From an uncultured Paracoccaceae bacterium (GTDB lineage Bacteria > Pseudomonadota > Alphaproteobacteria > Rhodobacterales > Rhodobacteraceae), in contig CANLNT010000002.1 of NCBI GenBank assembly GCA_947492825.1, positions 318,501 to 382,500 of the forward strand: a stretch of DNA of 64,000 bases. Direction: 5' to 3'. A program made the position numbers and the translations under genes. The notes under the pieces were generated by a model, which ran no database searches, had not been told where the DNA came from, and saw nothing but the letters and a program-made list of their open reading frames with translations. Below, in pieces: positions 24,631-33,043 of the stretch (position 1 is its first letter; each line of letters begins with the position of its first letter).

Positions 24631-26952
24631 ATGCCAGCTGCTGAACTGCCAAAACTTGACGAACCCAAAGCGGGCCTATTGACCATTCAATATGGTCCGG
24701 TGGCTGACACCGAACTGGTGGAAAACCCGCCGCGTTTTACCTGGCTCCCGGTCCTCGATGATGACGCGACCTATGTGCTGCGCATGTCCAGCGACCCCGC
24801 GTTTCCAAAAGGCAAAACGCAAGTCTACGAAAATCTGCCTTTGAATTTCTTTACCCCCGACGATGTCTTGGCGCCGGGGAACTATCACTGGTCCTACGCC
24901 ACATGGGACAACGCCAAGGGCGAAGCGTCCAGCGATTGGAGCAGCACCCGCAGCTTCACGGTGGCCAAAGACCTCCCCAAAACCCCGCTTCCCGCGCGTG
25001 AGAGCCGTTTGGCAAATGTTGCGGAGGATCACCCACGCCTGTGGATGACAAGCGACCGCCTGGCTGACTTCAAAAAGGCCGTCAAAAAAGACCCTGATCA
25101 CTGCACCTGGGCGACATTTTACCAGAAATCCGTTCTCCCTTGGATGGACCGGGACGTGATGGGTGAACCGGCAGGCTACCCAAATCACACCCGCACCGCG
25201 GCTGTCTGGCGCAAGACCTATATCGATTTGCAGGAAGTCTGGTACGCGATCCGCCACCTTGCCATCGGCGGCAAGGTGACAGACGACCCGGCCATGACCG
25301 CCCGCGCCAAAGAATGGCTGCTAGAGGTCGCAAGCTGGGAACCGCTGGGCGTGACATCCCGTGCCTATACCGATGAATGGGCCTACCGCGTCTGCAATGC
25401 GCTCGCTTGGGGATATGACTGGCTGCATGATGACCTGACCGAAGAGGAACGTGCCACAGTGCGCGCAGCCCTGTTGGAACGCACACGCGATATCGCTGAG
25501 CACGCGATTCTGAACGCCAAAATTCATCTGTTCCCTTATGACAGCCACGCTGTGCGGTCTGTGTCGTCCTGCATCATTCCCGCCTGTATCGCCTTGCTGC
25601 ACGATGATGAAACGGGTCAGGCCCGCGACTGGCTCAACTACTCAATCGAATTTCTCTACACAGTCTATTCGCCTTGGGGCGACGCCGAAGGCGGCTGGGC
25701 CGAAGGGCCGCACTATTGGATGACTGGAATTTCCTATCTGCTGGACGCGGCGAACTGGCTGAAATCCTATACCGGCTTGGATATATATGGCCGCCCGTTC
25801 TTCCAGAACACCGCTGATTTCCCGCTTTTTACCAAAGCGCCGAATACACGTCGCGCCACCTTTGGCGATGACAGTACGATGGGCGACCTGTCTTGTATCA
25901 AGATCGGCATGAACCTGCGCCAGTTTGGTGGCGTCACCGGCAATGGTGCCTATCAGTGGTACTGTGACGAAAACCACCGCCTGAACCCCGGTACTGAGGG
26001 CGATTTCTACAATTGGGGCTGGTGGGATACCCGGTTTGACGAACTGGCCTTCCGCACAGATTGGCCCACGGTCGAAGCGACACCCCCCGAAAGCGGCTTT
26101 AGACACTTCAAGGGTGTCGGCTGGGTCGGCGTCCAACATGCCATGGCAGAGCCCGACGAACACATCCAATTTGTGTTCAAATCCTCCCCCTATGGGTCGA
26201 TCAGCCACAGCCACGGCGATCAGAACGCCTTTTGCCTGTCCGCCTACGGCGAGGACTTGGCGATCCAATCGGGCCACTACGTCGCTTTTAACTCATCTAT
26301 GCACCAGAAATGGCGGCGCCAGACCCGGTCCAAGAACGCGATCCTGATCAACGGCAAGGGCCAATACGCCGAGAAAGACAAAGCAAAAGCACTGCGTGCG
26401 AAGGGCAAAATCATTGCGGCCGAAGAACGGGACGACCACCTCTTCATTCACGGCGATGCCACCGCCGCCTACCAGATCCTGTCACCCGAAGTGACCAGCG
26501 CCGAGCGCGAAATCTATTTCGTGCGCAATTCGTATTTTGTGATCGTAGACAAGGTGGACGCGGAAACGCCGGTTACGGTGGACTGGCTGCTGCACGCCAA
26601 TGAACCTTTTGAACTTGGCAAGACATCGTTCCGCAACACCCAAAAGCGTGCAGGGTTTTATGGGCAGGTCGTCTGGTCCGAGGGCGGCAAGCCTGTCATC
26701 ACACAGAAAACCGAATTCACCGATGTGGACCCAGCCGACTACGAAGGCTTGCCAGTCAGTACCGTTCTGACAGCGCAATACCCGGCAGCCACACGGCATC
26801 GGATCGCCACGCTCTTGGTCCCGTACAAGCTGGATGCACCAAAGCGGATATTCAATTTCATGGACGATCAGGGGTATGACGCTGATCTCTATTTCACGGA
26901 CCCTGACGAACACACGTTCAAGGTTGTCATGAAGAAACTGGCGAACACCTAA
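24631..26952 (+). CDS. PL15-type exo-oligoalginate lyase (heparinase II/III fold)
   Basis: Cytoplasmic polysaccharide lyase of 773 residues, no signal peptide; the Agrobacterium exolyase Atu3025 is 776 residues. Domain order: N-terminal beta domain with fibronectin-like features (1-115), alpha/alpha toroid (about 130-400), C-terminal beta-sandwich domains. Expected catalytic residues are present: His306 in FPYDSHAVRS and Tyr362 in WAEGPHYWMTG (Atu3025 His311 and Tyr365), and HSHGDQNAF at 526-534. It should release unsaturated monouronate from imported oligomers. PL15 also contains heparin-active members, so the exact substrate stays open. Directly follows the importer. Confidence 0.88.
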   Translation: MPAAELPKLDEPKAGLLTIQYGPVADTELVENPPRFTWLPVLDDDATYVLRMSSDPAFPKGKTQVYENLPLNFFTPDDVLAPGNYHWSYATWDNAKGEASSDWSSTRSFTVAKDLPKTPLPARESRLANVAEDHPRLWMTSDRLADFKKAVKKDPDHCTWATFYQKSVLPWMDRDVMGEPAGYPNHTRTAAVWRKTYIDLQEVWYAIRHLAIGGKVTDDPAMTARAKEWLLEVASWEPLGVTSRAYTDEWAYRVCNALAWGYDWLHDDLTEEERATVRAALLERTRDIAEHAILNAKIHLFPYDSHAVRSVSSCIIPACIALLHDDETGQARDWLNYSIEFLYTVYSPWGDAEGGWAEGPHYWMTGISYLLDAANWLKSYTGLDIYGRPFFQNTADFPLFTKAPNTRRATFGDDSTMGDLSCIKIGMNLRQFGGVTGNGAYQWYCDENHRLNPGTEGDFYNWGWWDTRFDELAFRTDWPTVEATPPESGFRHFKGVGWVGVQHAMAEPDEHIQFVFKSSPYGSISHSHGDQNAFCLSAYGEDLAIQSGHYVAFNSSMHQKWRRQTRSKNAILINGKGQYAEKDKAKALRAKGKIIAAEERDDHLFIHGDATAAYQILSPEVTSAEREIYFVRNSYFVIVDKVDAETPVTVDWLLHANEPFELGKTSFRNTQKRAGFYGQVVWSEGGKPVITQKTEFTDVDPADYEGLPVSTVLTAQYPAATRHRIATLLVPYKLDAPKRIFNFMDDQGYDADLYFTDPDEHTFKVVMKKLANT

Positions 26953-26966
26953 AGGAATCATAGCAC

Positions 26967-27299
26967 ATGGACGTCAAAAACTATTTCCCTCAAGCCGAAG
27001 GCACGCTCGAAACTGTGGACGCCGGCCTTAGCCGCAAGGTTGGTGCGCACAACGACAACCTGATGGTTGTTGAAGTCCACTTCGAGGCTGGCGTGACAGC
27101 ACCGCTGCACCATCACCGCCACGAACAAATCACCTACGTGATGTCGGGCAAATTCGAATTCACGGTGGGGGATAACACCTACATCGTGGGTGCAGGCGAC
27201 AGTCTTTATAAAGAGCCAAACATCGAACACGGCGCGACCTGCCTTGAGGCGGGCACGCTCTTGGATGTCTTCACGCCGCATCGCGAAGACTTCTTGTGA
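26967..27299 (+). CDS. kdgF: KdgF, cupin that opens unsaturated monouronates
   Basis: Small cupin of 110 residues, the exact size of characterised KdgF proteins, which convert 4,5-unsaturated monouronate from pectin or alginate to the linear ketouronate. Metal ligands are seen in APLHHHRHEQITYVMSG (His48/His50/Gln54) and IEHGATC (His88), and the acidic residue proposed as catalytic fits LLDVFTPHREDFL near the C-terminus. Starts 14 bp after the lyase stop. Its presence makes the lyase product useful at enzymatic speed. Confidence 0.92.
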   Translation: MDVKNYFPQAEGTLETVDAGLSRKVGAHNDNLMVVEVHFEAGVTAPLHHHRHEQITYVMSGKFEFTVGDNTYIVGAGDSLYKEPNIEHGATCLEAGTLLDVFTPHREDFL

Positions 27300-27330
27300 T
27301 GCCAACCCCCCTAATTACGGAGACGACGAC

Positions 27331-28212
27331 ATGACCAAACCTGTGATTGGTTTCATTGGCCTTGGCCTGATGGGCGGCAATATGGTCGAGAACCTTCAGA
27401 CAAGGGGCTATGAGCTTGTCGTCATGGGCCGCAAGCCGGATGTCGTCTCTGCCGTGCTGGACCGCGGCAACGCGCGGCAGGCCAGCACGCCCAAGGAACT
27501 GGCCGAGGCCAGTGACATCATCATGTTGTGCGTGACCACGTCCGAGGTTGTGGAAAGTCTTGTTTATGGCGATGACGGCCTGTTGGCAGGTGTAAAGGAC
27601 GGCGCGGTCCTGATCGACTTTGGCACGTCCATTCCCGACAGCACCCGCAAGATCGGTGCGGATTTGGCGGCCAAAGGTGCAGGCATGATCGACGCCCCCC
27701 TTGGGCGGACCCCCGCGCACGCAAAGGATGGTCTGCTCAACATCATGGCGGCGGGCGACAAAGCGACTTTTGACAAGGTGAAGCCGGTTCTCGACGATCA
27801 GGGCGAAAATGTCTTCTACCTTGGCGCACTTGGGGCCGGTCACGTCACCAAACTGATCAACAACTTTATTGGCATGACCACCGTCACCGCGATGAGTCAG
27901 GCCTTCGCCATCGCCGACCGTGCAGGCGTTGATCGCGGCCAGCTATATGACATCATGTCAGCTGGTCCGTCGAACTCGCCCTTCATGGGGTTCTGTAAGA
28001 AGTACGCCGTTGACGGGATCAGCGACCTTGGTTTTTCGATTGCCAATGCCAACAAGGATTTGGCGTATTTCCTGCAGATGGCCAACGATATGGGCACCCG
28101 CGCCCAAATCGCGGAAGGCACCTCTGCAAACCTGTCTGCTGCATTGGAAGCGGGTATGGGCGACGGCAACGTGCCTGAGATTTTTGACTACTTCCTGAAG
28201 CTCAATCGCTGA
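27331..28212 (+). CDS. 3-hydroxyisobutyrate-dehydrogenase-family reductase, candidate DEH reductase
   Basis: Beta-hydroxyacid dehydrogenase of 293 residues. N-terminal Rossmann motif IGFIGLGLMGGNMVENL, substrate-binding DAPLGRTPAHAKDGLLNIMAAG, catalytic-Lys region GAGHVTKLINNFIGM, then the helical C-domain. Relatives are tartronate-semialdehyde reductases (GarR) and 3-hydroxyisobutyrate dehydrogenases. Its position between kdgF and an SDR in an alginate operon suggests it reduces the aldehyde of 4-deoxy-5-hexoseulose uronate (DEH) to KDG, but the family alone does not show this. ATG at 27331 has GGAG eight bases upstream. Confidence 0.85.
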   Translation: MTKPVIGFIGLGLMGGNMVENLQTRGYELVVMGRKPDVVSAVLDRGNARQASTPKELAEASDIIMLCVTTSEVVESLVYGDDGLLAGVKDGAVLIDFGTSIPDSTRKIGADLAAKGAGMIDAPLGRTPAHAKDGLLNIMAAGDKATFDKVKPVLDDQGENVFYLGALGAGHVTKLINNFIGMTTVTAMSQAFAIADRAGVDRGQLYDIMSAGPSNSPFMGFCKKYAVDGISDLGFSIANANKDLAYFLQMANDMGTRAQIAEGTSANLSAALEAGMGDGNVPEIFDYFLKLNR

Positions 28213-28237
28213 CAGGCCGAACGACAAAGGACAGACC

Positions 28238-28981
28238 ATGAAACTTGCCGGGAAAACGGCCATCGTCACAGGTGGCGGACGCGACATCGGGGCCGCTGCG
28301 GCCCGTAAACTGGCCTCAGAAGGGGCCAATGTCGCGATCAGCTATTTTGAAAGCTCCACCGGTGCCGACAGCGTCGTCGCAGATATCGAAAAGGCTGGCG
28401 GTAAAGCTGTGGCCGTGCAGGCCGACCTGAACACGCAAGACGGTGTCGATGCACTTGTTGGTGCCGCAGTTGAAAATTTCGGCGGCGTCGATGTGTTGGT
28501 CAACAACGCGGGCGGCCTTGTTGCGCGCAAAACCATGGCCGAGATGGACGTCGCGTTCTGGAACACGGTGATGGCACTGAACCTGACCAGCATCTTTATG
28601 ATGACCAAGGCCTGCCTTGCACATATGGACACCGGCGCGATCGTCAACATCGCCAGTCAGGCCGGGCGTGATGGCGGGGGTCCGGGTGCGGTGGCCTATG
28701 CCACGTCCAAAGGGGCTGTGATGACAATGACCCGTGGCCTCGCCAAAGAGGTCGGGCCAAAGGTGCGGGTCAATGCGCTGTGTCCCGGCATGATCGACAC
28801 GGATTTCCATAACATCCACACGCCCGATGCTGGGCGGCGCGGGTTCGAGGCGAACGCCCCGGTGAAACGTCAAGGCCATGTCGAAGACACGGCAAATCTG
28901 ATCCTGTTCCTTGCATGTGATGACAGCGCCTTTATGACGGGCACAAATATCGACATCAACGGCGGTATGGTCTTTTCATAA
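28238..28981 (+). CDS. SDR family oxidoreductase, candidate DEH reductase
   Basis: Classical short-chain dehydrogenase of 247 residues: TGGGRDIGAAAARKLASEG for NAD(P), NNAGG, catalytic Ser in VNIASQAGRDGG, and AYATSKGAVM (Tyr/Lys). The ending TGTNIDINGGMVFS is normal. Known alginate-pathway DEH reductases of Sphingomonas (A1-R) are SDRs, so this is a second candidate for the same step as the preceding gene. It could instead act on another uronate or aldonate. Lies 25 bp after the preceding gene and 13 bp before kdgK. Confidence 0.83.
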   Translation: MKLAGKTAIVTGGGRDIGAAAARKLASEGANVAISYFESSTGADSVVADIEKAGGKAVAVQADLNTQDGVDALVGAAVENFGGVDVLVNNAGGLVARKTMAEMDVAFWNTVMALNLTSIFMMTKACLAHMDTGAIVNIASQAGRDGGGPGAVAYATSKGAVMTMTRGLAKEVGPKVRVNALCPGMIDTDFHNIHTPDAGRRGFEANAPVKRQGHVEDTANLILFLACDDSAFMTGTNIDINGGMVFS

Positions 28982-28994
28982 AGGGTGCAAAAAC

Positions 28995-29918
28995 ATGCGC
29001 GTTCTTGCCATTGGGGAATGCATGGCCGAATTGGCCCCCTCCGAAACTGACGGACAGTTCTGTTTGGGATTTGCGGGCGATACGCTGAACACAGCGTGGT
29101 ATCTTGCGCGTTTGGCACCTAGCGCGCAGGTGGCCTATTTTACCGCTGTCGGAGATGACGAAATCTCTCGCGATATGCGCGCCTTCATGCGCGACGGCAA
29201 TATCAATGACCGGTATATCCAAACCTCCCCGGACAAGACCGTCGGCCTTTACATGATCTCATTGAAAAACGGCGAACGCAGTTTTTCCTATTGGCGCGGG
29301 CAATCGGCCGCGCGGACGCTGGCGGATGATCCCGCAGCATTGGCCTCTGCGATGGCGGATGCGGATTTGATCTACTTTTCGGGCATCACACTTGGCGTGC
29401 TGCCCCCAGAAGGCCGCACAGCCTTGCTTGCGGCATTGGGTGATGCGCGGGCCGCCGGAAAGACCATCGCCTTCGATCCAAACCTGCGACCCAAACTTTG
29501 GTCCTCAGGCAATGACATGACAGCGGGGATCATGCGCGGTGCAGCCGTCAGCGATCTGGTGTTGCCCTCGTTCGAGGATGAAGCAGATTGGTTCAATGAC
29601 GCATCCCCTCAGGCCACGGCGCAACGCTACGTCGATGCAGGCGCTACAACGGTGGTGGTCAAGAACGGGGCTGATGCGGTTCTTTATGCGGACAACGGAC
29701 AGTTCGGCGAAATACCTGTTGCTGCACTTGATACGGTTGTGGATACCACAGCCGCCGGGGACAGCTTTAACGCGGGCATCTTTGCCGCGCGTACGGCTGG
29801 GGCATCGCTGAAAAGCGGGATCGAAGCAGCCTGCGCGCTGTCGCGGGTTGTGATCGCCCATCGCGGGGCCCTCGTCCCGGTGGATCCAAAGGCACTGCCC
29901 CTGCCGTCTCCCACGTGA
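28995..29918 (+). CDS. kdgK: 2-keto-3-deoxygluconate kinase
   Basis: PfkB-family sugar kinase of 307 residues that makes KDPG from KDG, where both branches of the island meet. It opens MRVLAIGECMAELAP, with FAGDTLNTAWYLARL (Gly-rich substrate contact), GERSFSYWRGQSAAR, and the catalytic anion hole DTTAAGDSFNAGIFAAR (Asp base). E. coli KdgK has the same length (309) and the same RSFSYWR-type motif. The aldolase that would follow (Eda) is not in the window. Confidence 0.94.
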   Translation: MRVLAIGECMAELAPSETDGQFCLGFAGDTLNTAWYLARLAPSAQVAYFTAVGDDEISRDMRAFMRDGNINDRYIQTSPDKTVGLYMISLKNGERSFSYWRGQSAARTLADDPAALASAMADADLIYFSGITLGVLPPEGRTALLAALGDARAAGKTIAFDPNLRPKLWSSGNDMTAGIMRGAAVSDLVLPSFEDEADWFNDASPQATAQRYVDAGATTVVVKNGADAVLYADNGQFGEIPVAALDTVVDTTAAGDSFNAGIFAARTAGASLKSGIEAACALSRVVIAHRGALVPVDPKALPLPSPT

Positions 29919-29986
29919 AACGGTAATCCTGTGTCCAACCCAACCATCTTGGCCACGACAAAACTTGGAAGAAAGCGAGATTGCTG

Positions 29987-31135
29987 ATGCGGGAAACATG
30001 GCGTTGGTTTGGAGAATTTGATCCGATTGAGCTGGCCGAGGTCCGCCAAACAGGTGCGCAAGGCATCGTCAGCGCCCTGCACGCGATCCCGTATGGAGAG
30101 GTTTGGCCCCGCGACGCCATTGCCGCCCGCAAGGCCGAGATTGAGCGCGCGGGCCTGACCTGGGACGTGGTCGAAAGCCTGCCGGTTCACGAAGACATCA
30201 AACGCGGTGCGGGCGACCTCAGCGGTCTGTTCGACCGGTATCGCCAAAGCCTTGCCAACCTTGCGGCCGAAGGCATCAAGACGGTTTGCTATAACTTCAT
30301 GCCGATCCTCGACTGGACCCGCACAGATTTGACAGCGCCTGTTCCGGGGGGCGGAACGGGCCTGCTGTTTTCCGCCGCCAAGATGGCCGCGTTCGAGGTT
30401 CACATGCTGGGCCGGGATGGGGCGCAGGAAGACTATGACCCAGCCGCCCTGACGGCCGGTCAGAACTGGTTCGAACACAGCACGCAGGAAGAGCGTGACG
30501 CGCTTCTTGCGGCAGTCATGGCTGGCCTACCGGGTGCCGTGGACACCTATGACATCGGCGGCCTGCGGGCGGTTCTGACGTCATACGATGGCCTGACCCA
30601 CGATGATCTCCGTGCAAACCTCAAACGGTTCCTGTCCGAAGTGATCCCAACCGCGACCGAGCTTGGCGTCCATCTGTGCATTCACCCCGATGATCCGCCT
30701 CGCGATATATTGGGCCTGCCCCGCATCGTTTCGACTGCGGATGACATCGACTGGATCATGAAGGCCTTCGACGCGCCCGCCAATGGGCTGACGCTCTGCA
30801 CGGGGTCGCTCGGGTCGCATCCCGACAACAACGTGCCCGCCATCGCACAGACCTTTGGGGCGCGCATCCATTTTGTGCACCTGCGCAATGTCGCCAAACA
30901 ACCAGACGGATCGTTCCTTGAAAGCGCCCATCTGGCTGGGGATGTGAACTTGGTGGCCGTCGTGGACGAGCTTTTGCAGGCCCAAACCGAACGCGGCACC
31001 ACCCTGCCGTTCCGCGCCGATCACGGCCATGCCCTGTTGCATGACACCGGCCGTGAATTTCAGCCTGGGTACACCCTGATCGGGCGCTTACGCGGTCTGG
31101 CCGAATTGCGCGGGATTATCGCCGCGCTCAGTTAG
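29987..31135 (+). CDS. uxuA: mannonate dehydratase
   Basis: Dehydrates D-mannonate to KDG. A 382-residue TIM-barrel enzyme of the UxuA type: MRETWRWFGEFDPIELAEVRQTGAQGIVSALH at the start, CYNFMPILDWTRTDL, HLCIHPDDPPRDILGLPRIVST (metal His/Asp) and VHLRNVAK near the end. I prefer the ATG at 29987 over a TTG two codons upstream. It is 68 bp after kdgK, probably the last gene of the long plus-strand operon, and its stop overlaps the stop of the convergent dctM gene by four bases. Confidence 0.95.
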   Translation: MRETWRWFGEFDPIELAEVRQTGAQGIVSALHAIPYGEVWPRDAIAARKAEIERAGLTWDVVESLPVHEDIKRGAGDLSGLFDRYRQSLANLAAEGIKTVCYNFMPILDWTRTDLTAPVPGGGTGLLFSAAKMAAFEVHMLGRDGAQEDYDPAALTAGQNWFEHSTQEERDALLAAVMAGLPGAVDTYDIGGLRAVLTSYDGLTHDDLRANLKRFLSEVIPTATELGVHLCIHPDDPPRDILGLPRIVSTADDIDWIMKAFDAPANGLTLCTGSLGSHPDNNVPAIAQTFGARIHFVHLRNVAKQPDGSFLESAHLAGDVNLVAVVDELLQAQTERGTTLPFRADHGHALLHDTGREFQPGYTLIGRLRGLAELRGIIAALS

Positions 31136-32436
31136 CCATCCGCGAGCAGCCGGTTCACCGTTTCCGGCAGCCACATGGAAATCGCCGGAATAAATGTGAT
31201 CAGCATCAGTGCCACGAAAATCGCCAGATAGAACGGCCAGATTGTCTTGACGGCCTTCTCCATCGGCAATTTGCCGACGGCGCAGCCCACGAACAAACAC
31301 GACCCGACAGGCGGCGTACACAGGCCAAGCCCAAGATTGACCAGCAGGACCATGCCGAACTGGACCGGATCCATGCCAAGCGCCATAGCAACGGGCAAGA
31401 AGATCGGCGTGCAGATCAGGATCAGCGCGGCCATATCCATGATCATCCCCAGCAACAGCAGCACTGCGTTGATCATCAAAAGGATCAGGATCGGGTTTTC
31501 CGTCAGCCCCATCATGAAACCAACCATCATGGACGGCACGCGGTAGTAGGTCAGCATATAGGCAAAGGCCGCCGCACACGCGATGAGGATCATCACCATC
31601 GCTGTGGTTTTGACAGACTGGTTGACCGCAATCTTGAAGTTTTCCCAAGTAAGAGAACGGTAGACGATCAGCGTCACAAGAAACGCATAAATCACCCCGA
31701 ACGCACCGGATTCCGTCACCGTGAACACGCCGGACAGAACACCGCCGACGATGATAACGGCAGTCATCAACCCGGGAATGGCCCCGAAAAACGCATACAT
31801 CAGCGCTTCCCATCCGGGGAACTGCTCTGCGCTATAGCCCCGCTTGACGGCGACCAGATAAGCCGCAAGCGCCAGGCAAACGCACATCAGGACACCGGGA
31901 ACAACGCCAGCCAGAAACAGGCTCGAAATCGACATGCCGCTGCCGGCACCGACAGCGATTGAATAGATGATCATGTTGTGGCTGGGCGGAATGATGATGC
32001 CGGCAATTGACGATGTCACGGTGACGTTCACCGCATAGTCGGCATCATACCCTTTGTCCTTCATCACCGGGATCAGGATCGAACCAAGGGCCGAGATATC
32101 GGCAATCGCCGACCCGGAAATTCCCCCGAACAACATAGAGGAAAACACGTTGACGATACCAAGACCACCACGCACCGCGCCTACGGCGGCTTGGGCAAAC
32201 TTGACCAGACGCATGGCGATCCCGCCATGGAACATCAGCTCACCTGCGAAAATGAAAAACGGGATCGCCAGCAACGAAAACACATTGATGCCCGAGATGA
32301 TCCGCTGAAATCCGACAACCAAAGGCAAGCCTTCGAACCAGAACGCGGCAATCGCAGAGATGCCCAAAGCAAAAGCCACCGGTGTTCCGAAGGCAACACA
32401 AAGGGTGAAAACCCCCAAAAGTAGCGCAAGTCCCAT
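31132..32436 (-). CDS. dctM: TRAP transporter large permease (DctM)
   Basis: Large membrane subunit of 434 residues of a Na+-coupled TRAP importer, about twelve helices. Family marks: FIFAGELMFHGGIAMRLVKFA, GISGSAIADISALGSILIPVM and the scaffold-like GMIMDMAALILICTPIFLPVA. Third gene of dctP-dctQ-dctM on the minus strand, with only 10 bp between dctQ and this gene. With its context the substrate is most likely a hexuronate such as glucuronate or galacturonate. Confidence 0.94.
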   Translation of the reverse strand: MGLALLLGVFTLCVAFGTPVAFALGISAIAAFWFEGLPLVVGFQRIISGINVFSLLAIPFFIFAGELMFHGGIAMRLVKFAQAAVGAVRGGLGIVNVFSSMLFGGISGSAIADISALGSILIPVMKDKGYDADYAVNVTVTSSIAGIIIPPSHNMIIYSIAVGAGSGMSISSLFLAGVVPGVLMCVCLALAAYLVAVKRGYSAEQFPGWEALMYAFFGAIPGLMTAVIIVGGVLSGVFTVTESGAFGVIYAFLVTLIVYRSLTWENFKIAVNQSVKTTAMVMILIACAAAFAYMLTYYRVPSMMVGFMMGLTENPILILLMINAVLLLLGMIMDMAALILICTPIFLPVAMALGMDPVQFGMVLLVNLGLGLCTPPVGSCLFVGCAVGKLPMEKAVKTIWPFYLAIFVALMLITFIPAISMWLPETVNRLLADG

Positions 32437-32446
32437 CTAAAGGTCC

Positions 32447-32974
32447 CTATTCGACACTATCGGCGCGCGTATCGCGCCCCAAAAGCAGCCGTGCCAGATG
32501 GCCCAGCGAAAAGATCAAAACCATGCCACCGCAAATCGTCAGCGGAAGCGACCGGAGCCCCTCGGGCAAACCAATCAACGGGATCGCGGTTTTCCATTTG
32601 AACATGGTCAACGACGCACCATACCAGATCATCAGGCCGCCAAAGACCGCCATGACCAGATCGGTGAAAAACACCATAACCATGCGAACCCGTGCGGTGA
32701 CCATTTGGCGCAACATCACGACGGCAAGATGGGTGTGCTCGTAGACGCCAATGCCCGCACCCAGAAACGCAATCAGCATGATCAGAAGTAGGGAAAGCGG
32801 ATCAACCCATGTTGGCGTATCGTTCAGGACGTATCGTCCGAACACCTGATAGCCAAGCAAGACAGTCAGCAGCACAAGGGCGCATCCCGCAATGACCCGA
32901 CACACCGTAACGATGCCGCGAAAAACCGCATCGATCGGCCCCAGCCCGGTTAGTTTGTTGTCAGAGCTGCTCAT
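32447..32974 (-). CDS. dctQ: TRAP transporter small permease (DctQ)
   Basis: Small membrane subunit, 175 residues, four helices: VCRVIAGCALVLLTVLLGYQVFGRYVLND (first), DPLSLLLIMLIAFLGAGIGVYEH (second, with the conserved Trp-Val before it), MVMVFFTDLVMAVFGGLMIW and TICGGMVLIFSLGHLARLLL. Start ATG at 32972-32974 is favoured by the AAGGGTGGGG upstream; an ATG five codons earlier has no such site. A long hairpin separates it from dctP. Confidence 0.92.
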   Translation of the reverse strand: MSSSDNKLTGLGPIDAVFRGIVTVCRVIAGCALVLLTVLLGYQVFGRYVLNDTPTWVDPLSLLLIMLIAFLGAGIGVYEHTHLAVVMLRQMVTARVRMVMVFFTDLVMAVFGGLMIWYGASLTMFKWKTAIPLIGLPEGLRSLPLTICGGMVLIFSLGHLARLLLGRDTRADSVE

Positions 32975-32992
32975 GCCCCACCCTTCCATGTG

Positions 32993-33024
32993 AATGACGC
33001 CCAGCCTACAGGCCGGACGTCATT
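32993..33024 (-). other. 14-bp intercistronic hairpin between dctP and dctQ
   Basis: Minus strand: AATGACGTCCGGCC, loop TGTA, GGCTGGGCGTCATT, a 14-bp stem with two G-U pairs, starting 19 bases after the dctP stop. It has no T-run. Such structures protect the upstream binding-protein message from 3' decay, fitting the high binding-protein to permease ratio needed by TRAP systems. Confidence 0.65.
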
Positions 33025-33043
33025 ATTTCTTATATTATTTTGA

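Noticed and set aside
24631-26952. Naming the lyase a heparinase
   Set aside because: The fold is shared, but length, residue pattern and the AlgQ-like importer fit PL15 exo-alginate lyases better; substrate is still stated as open.
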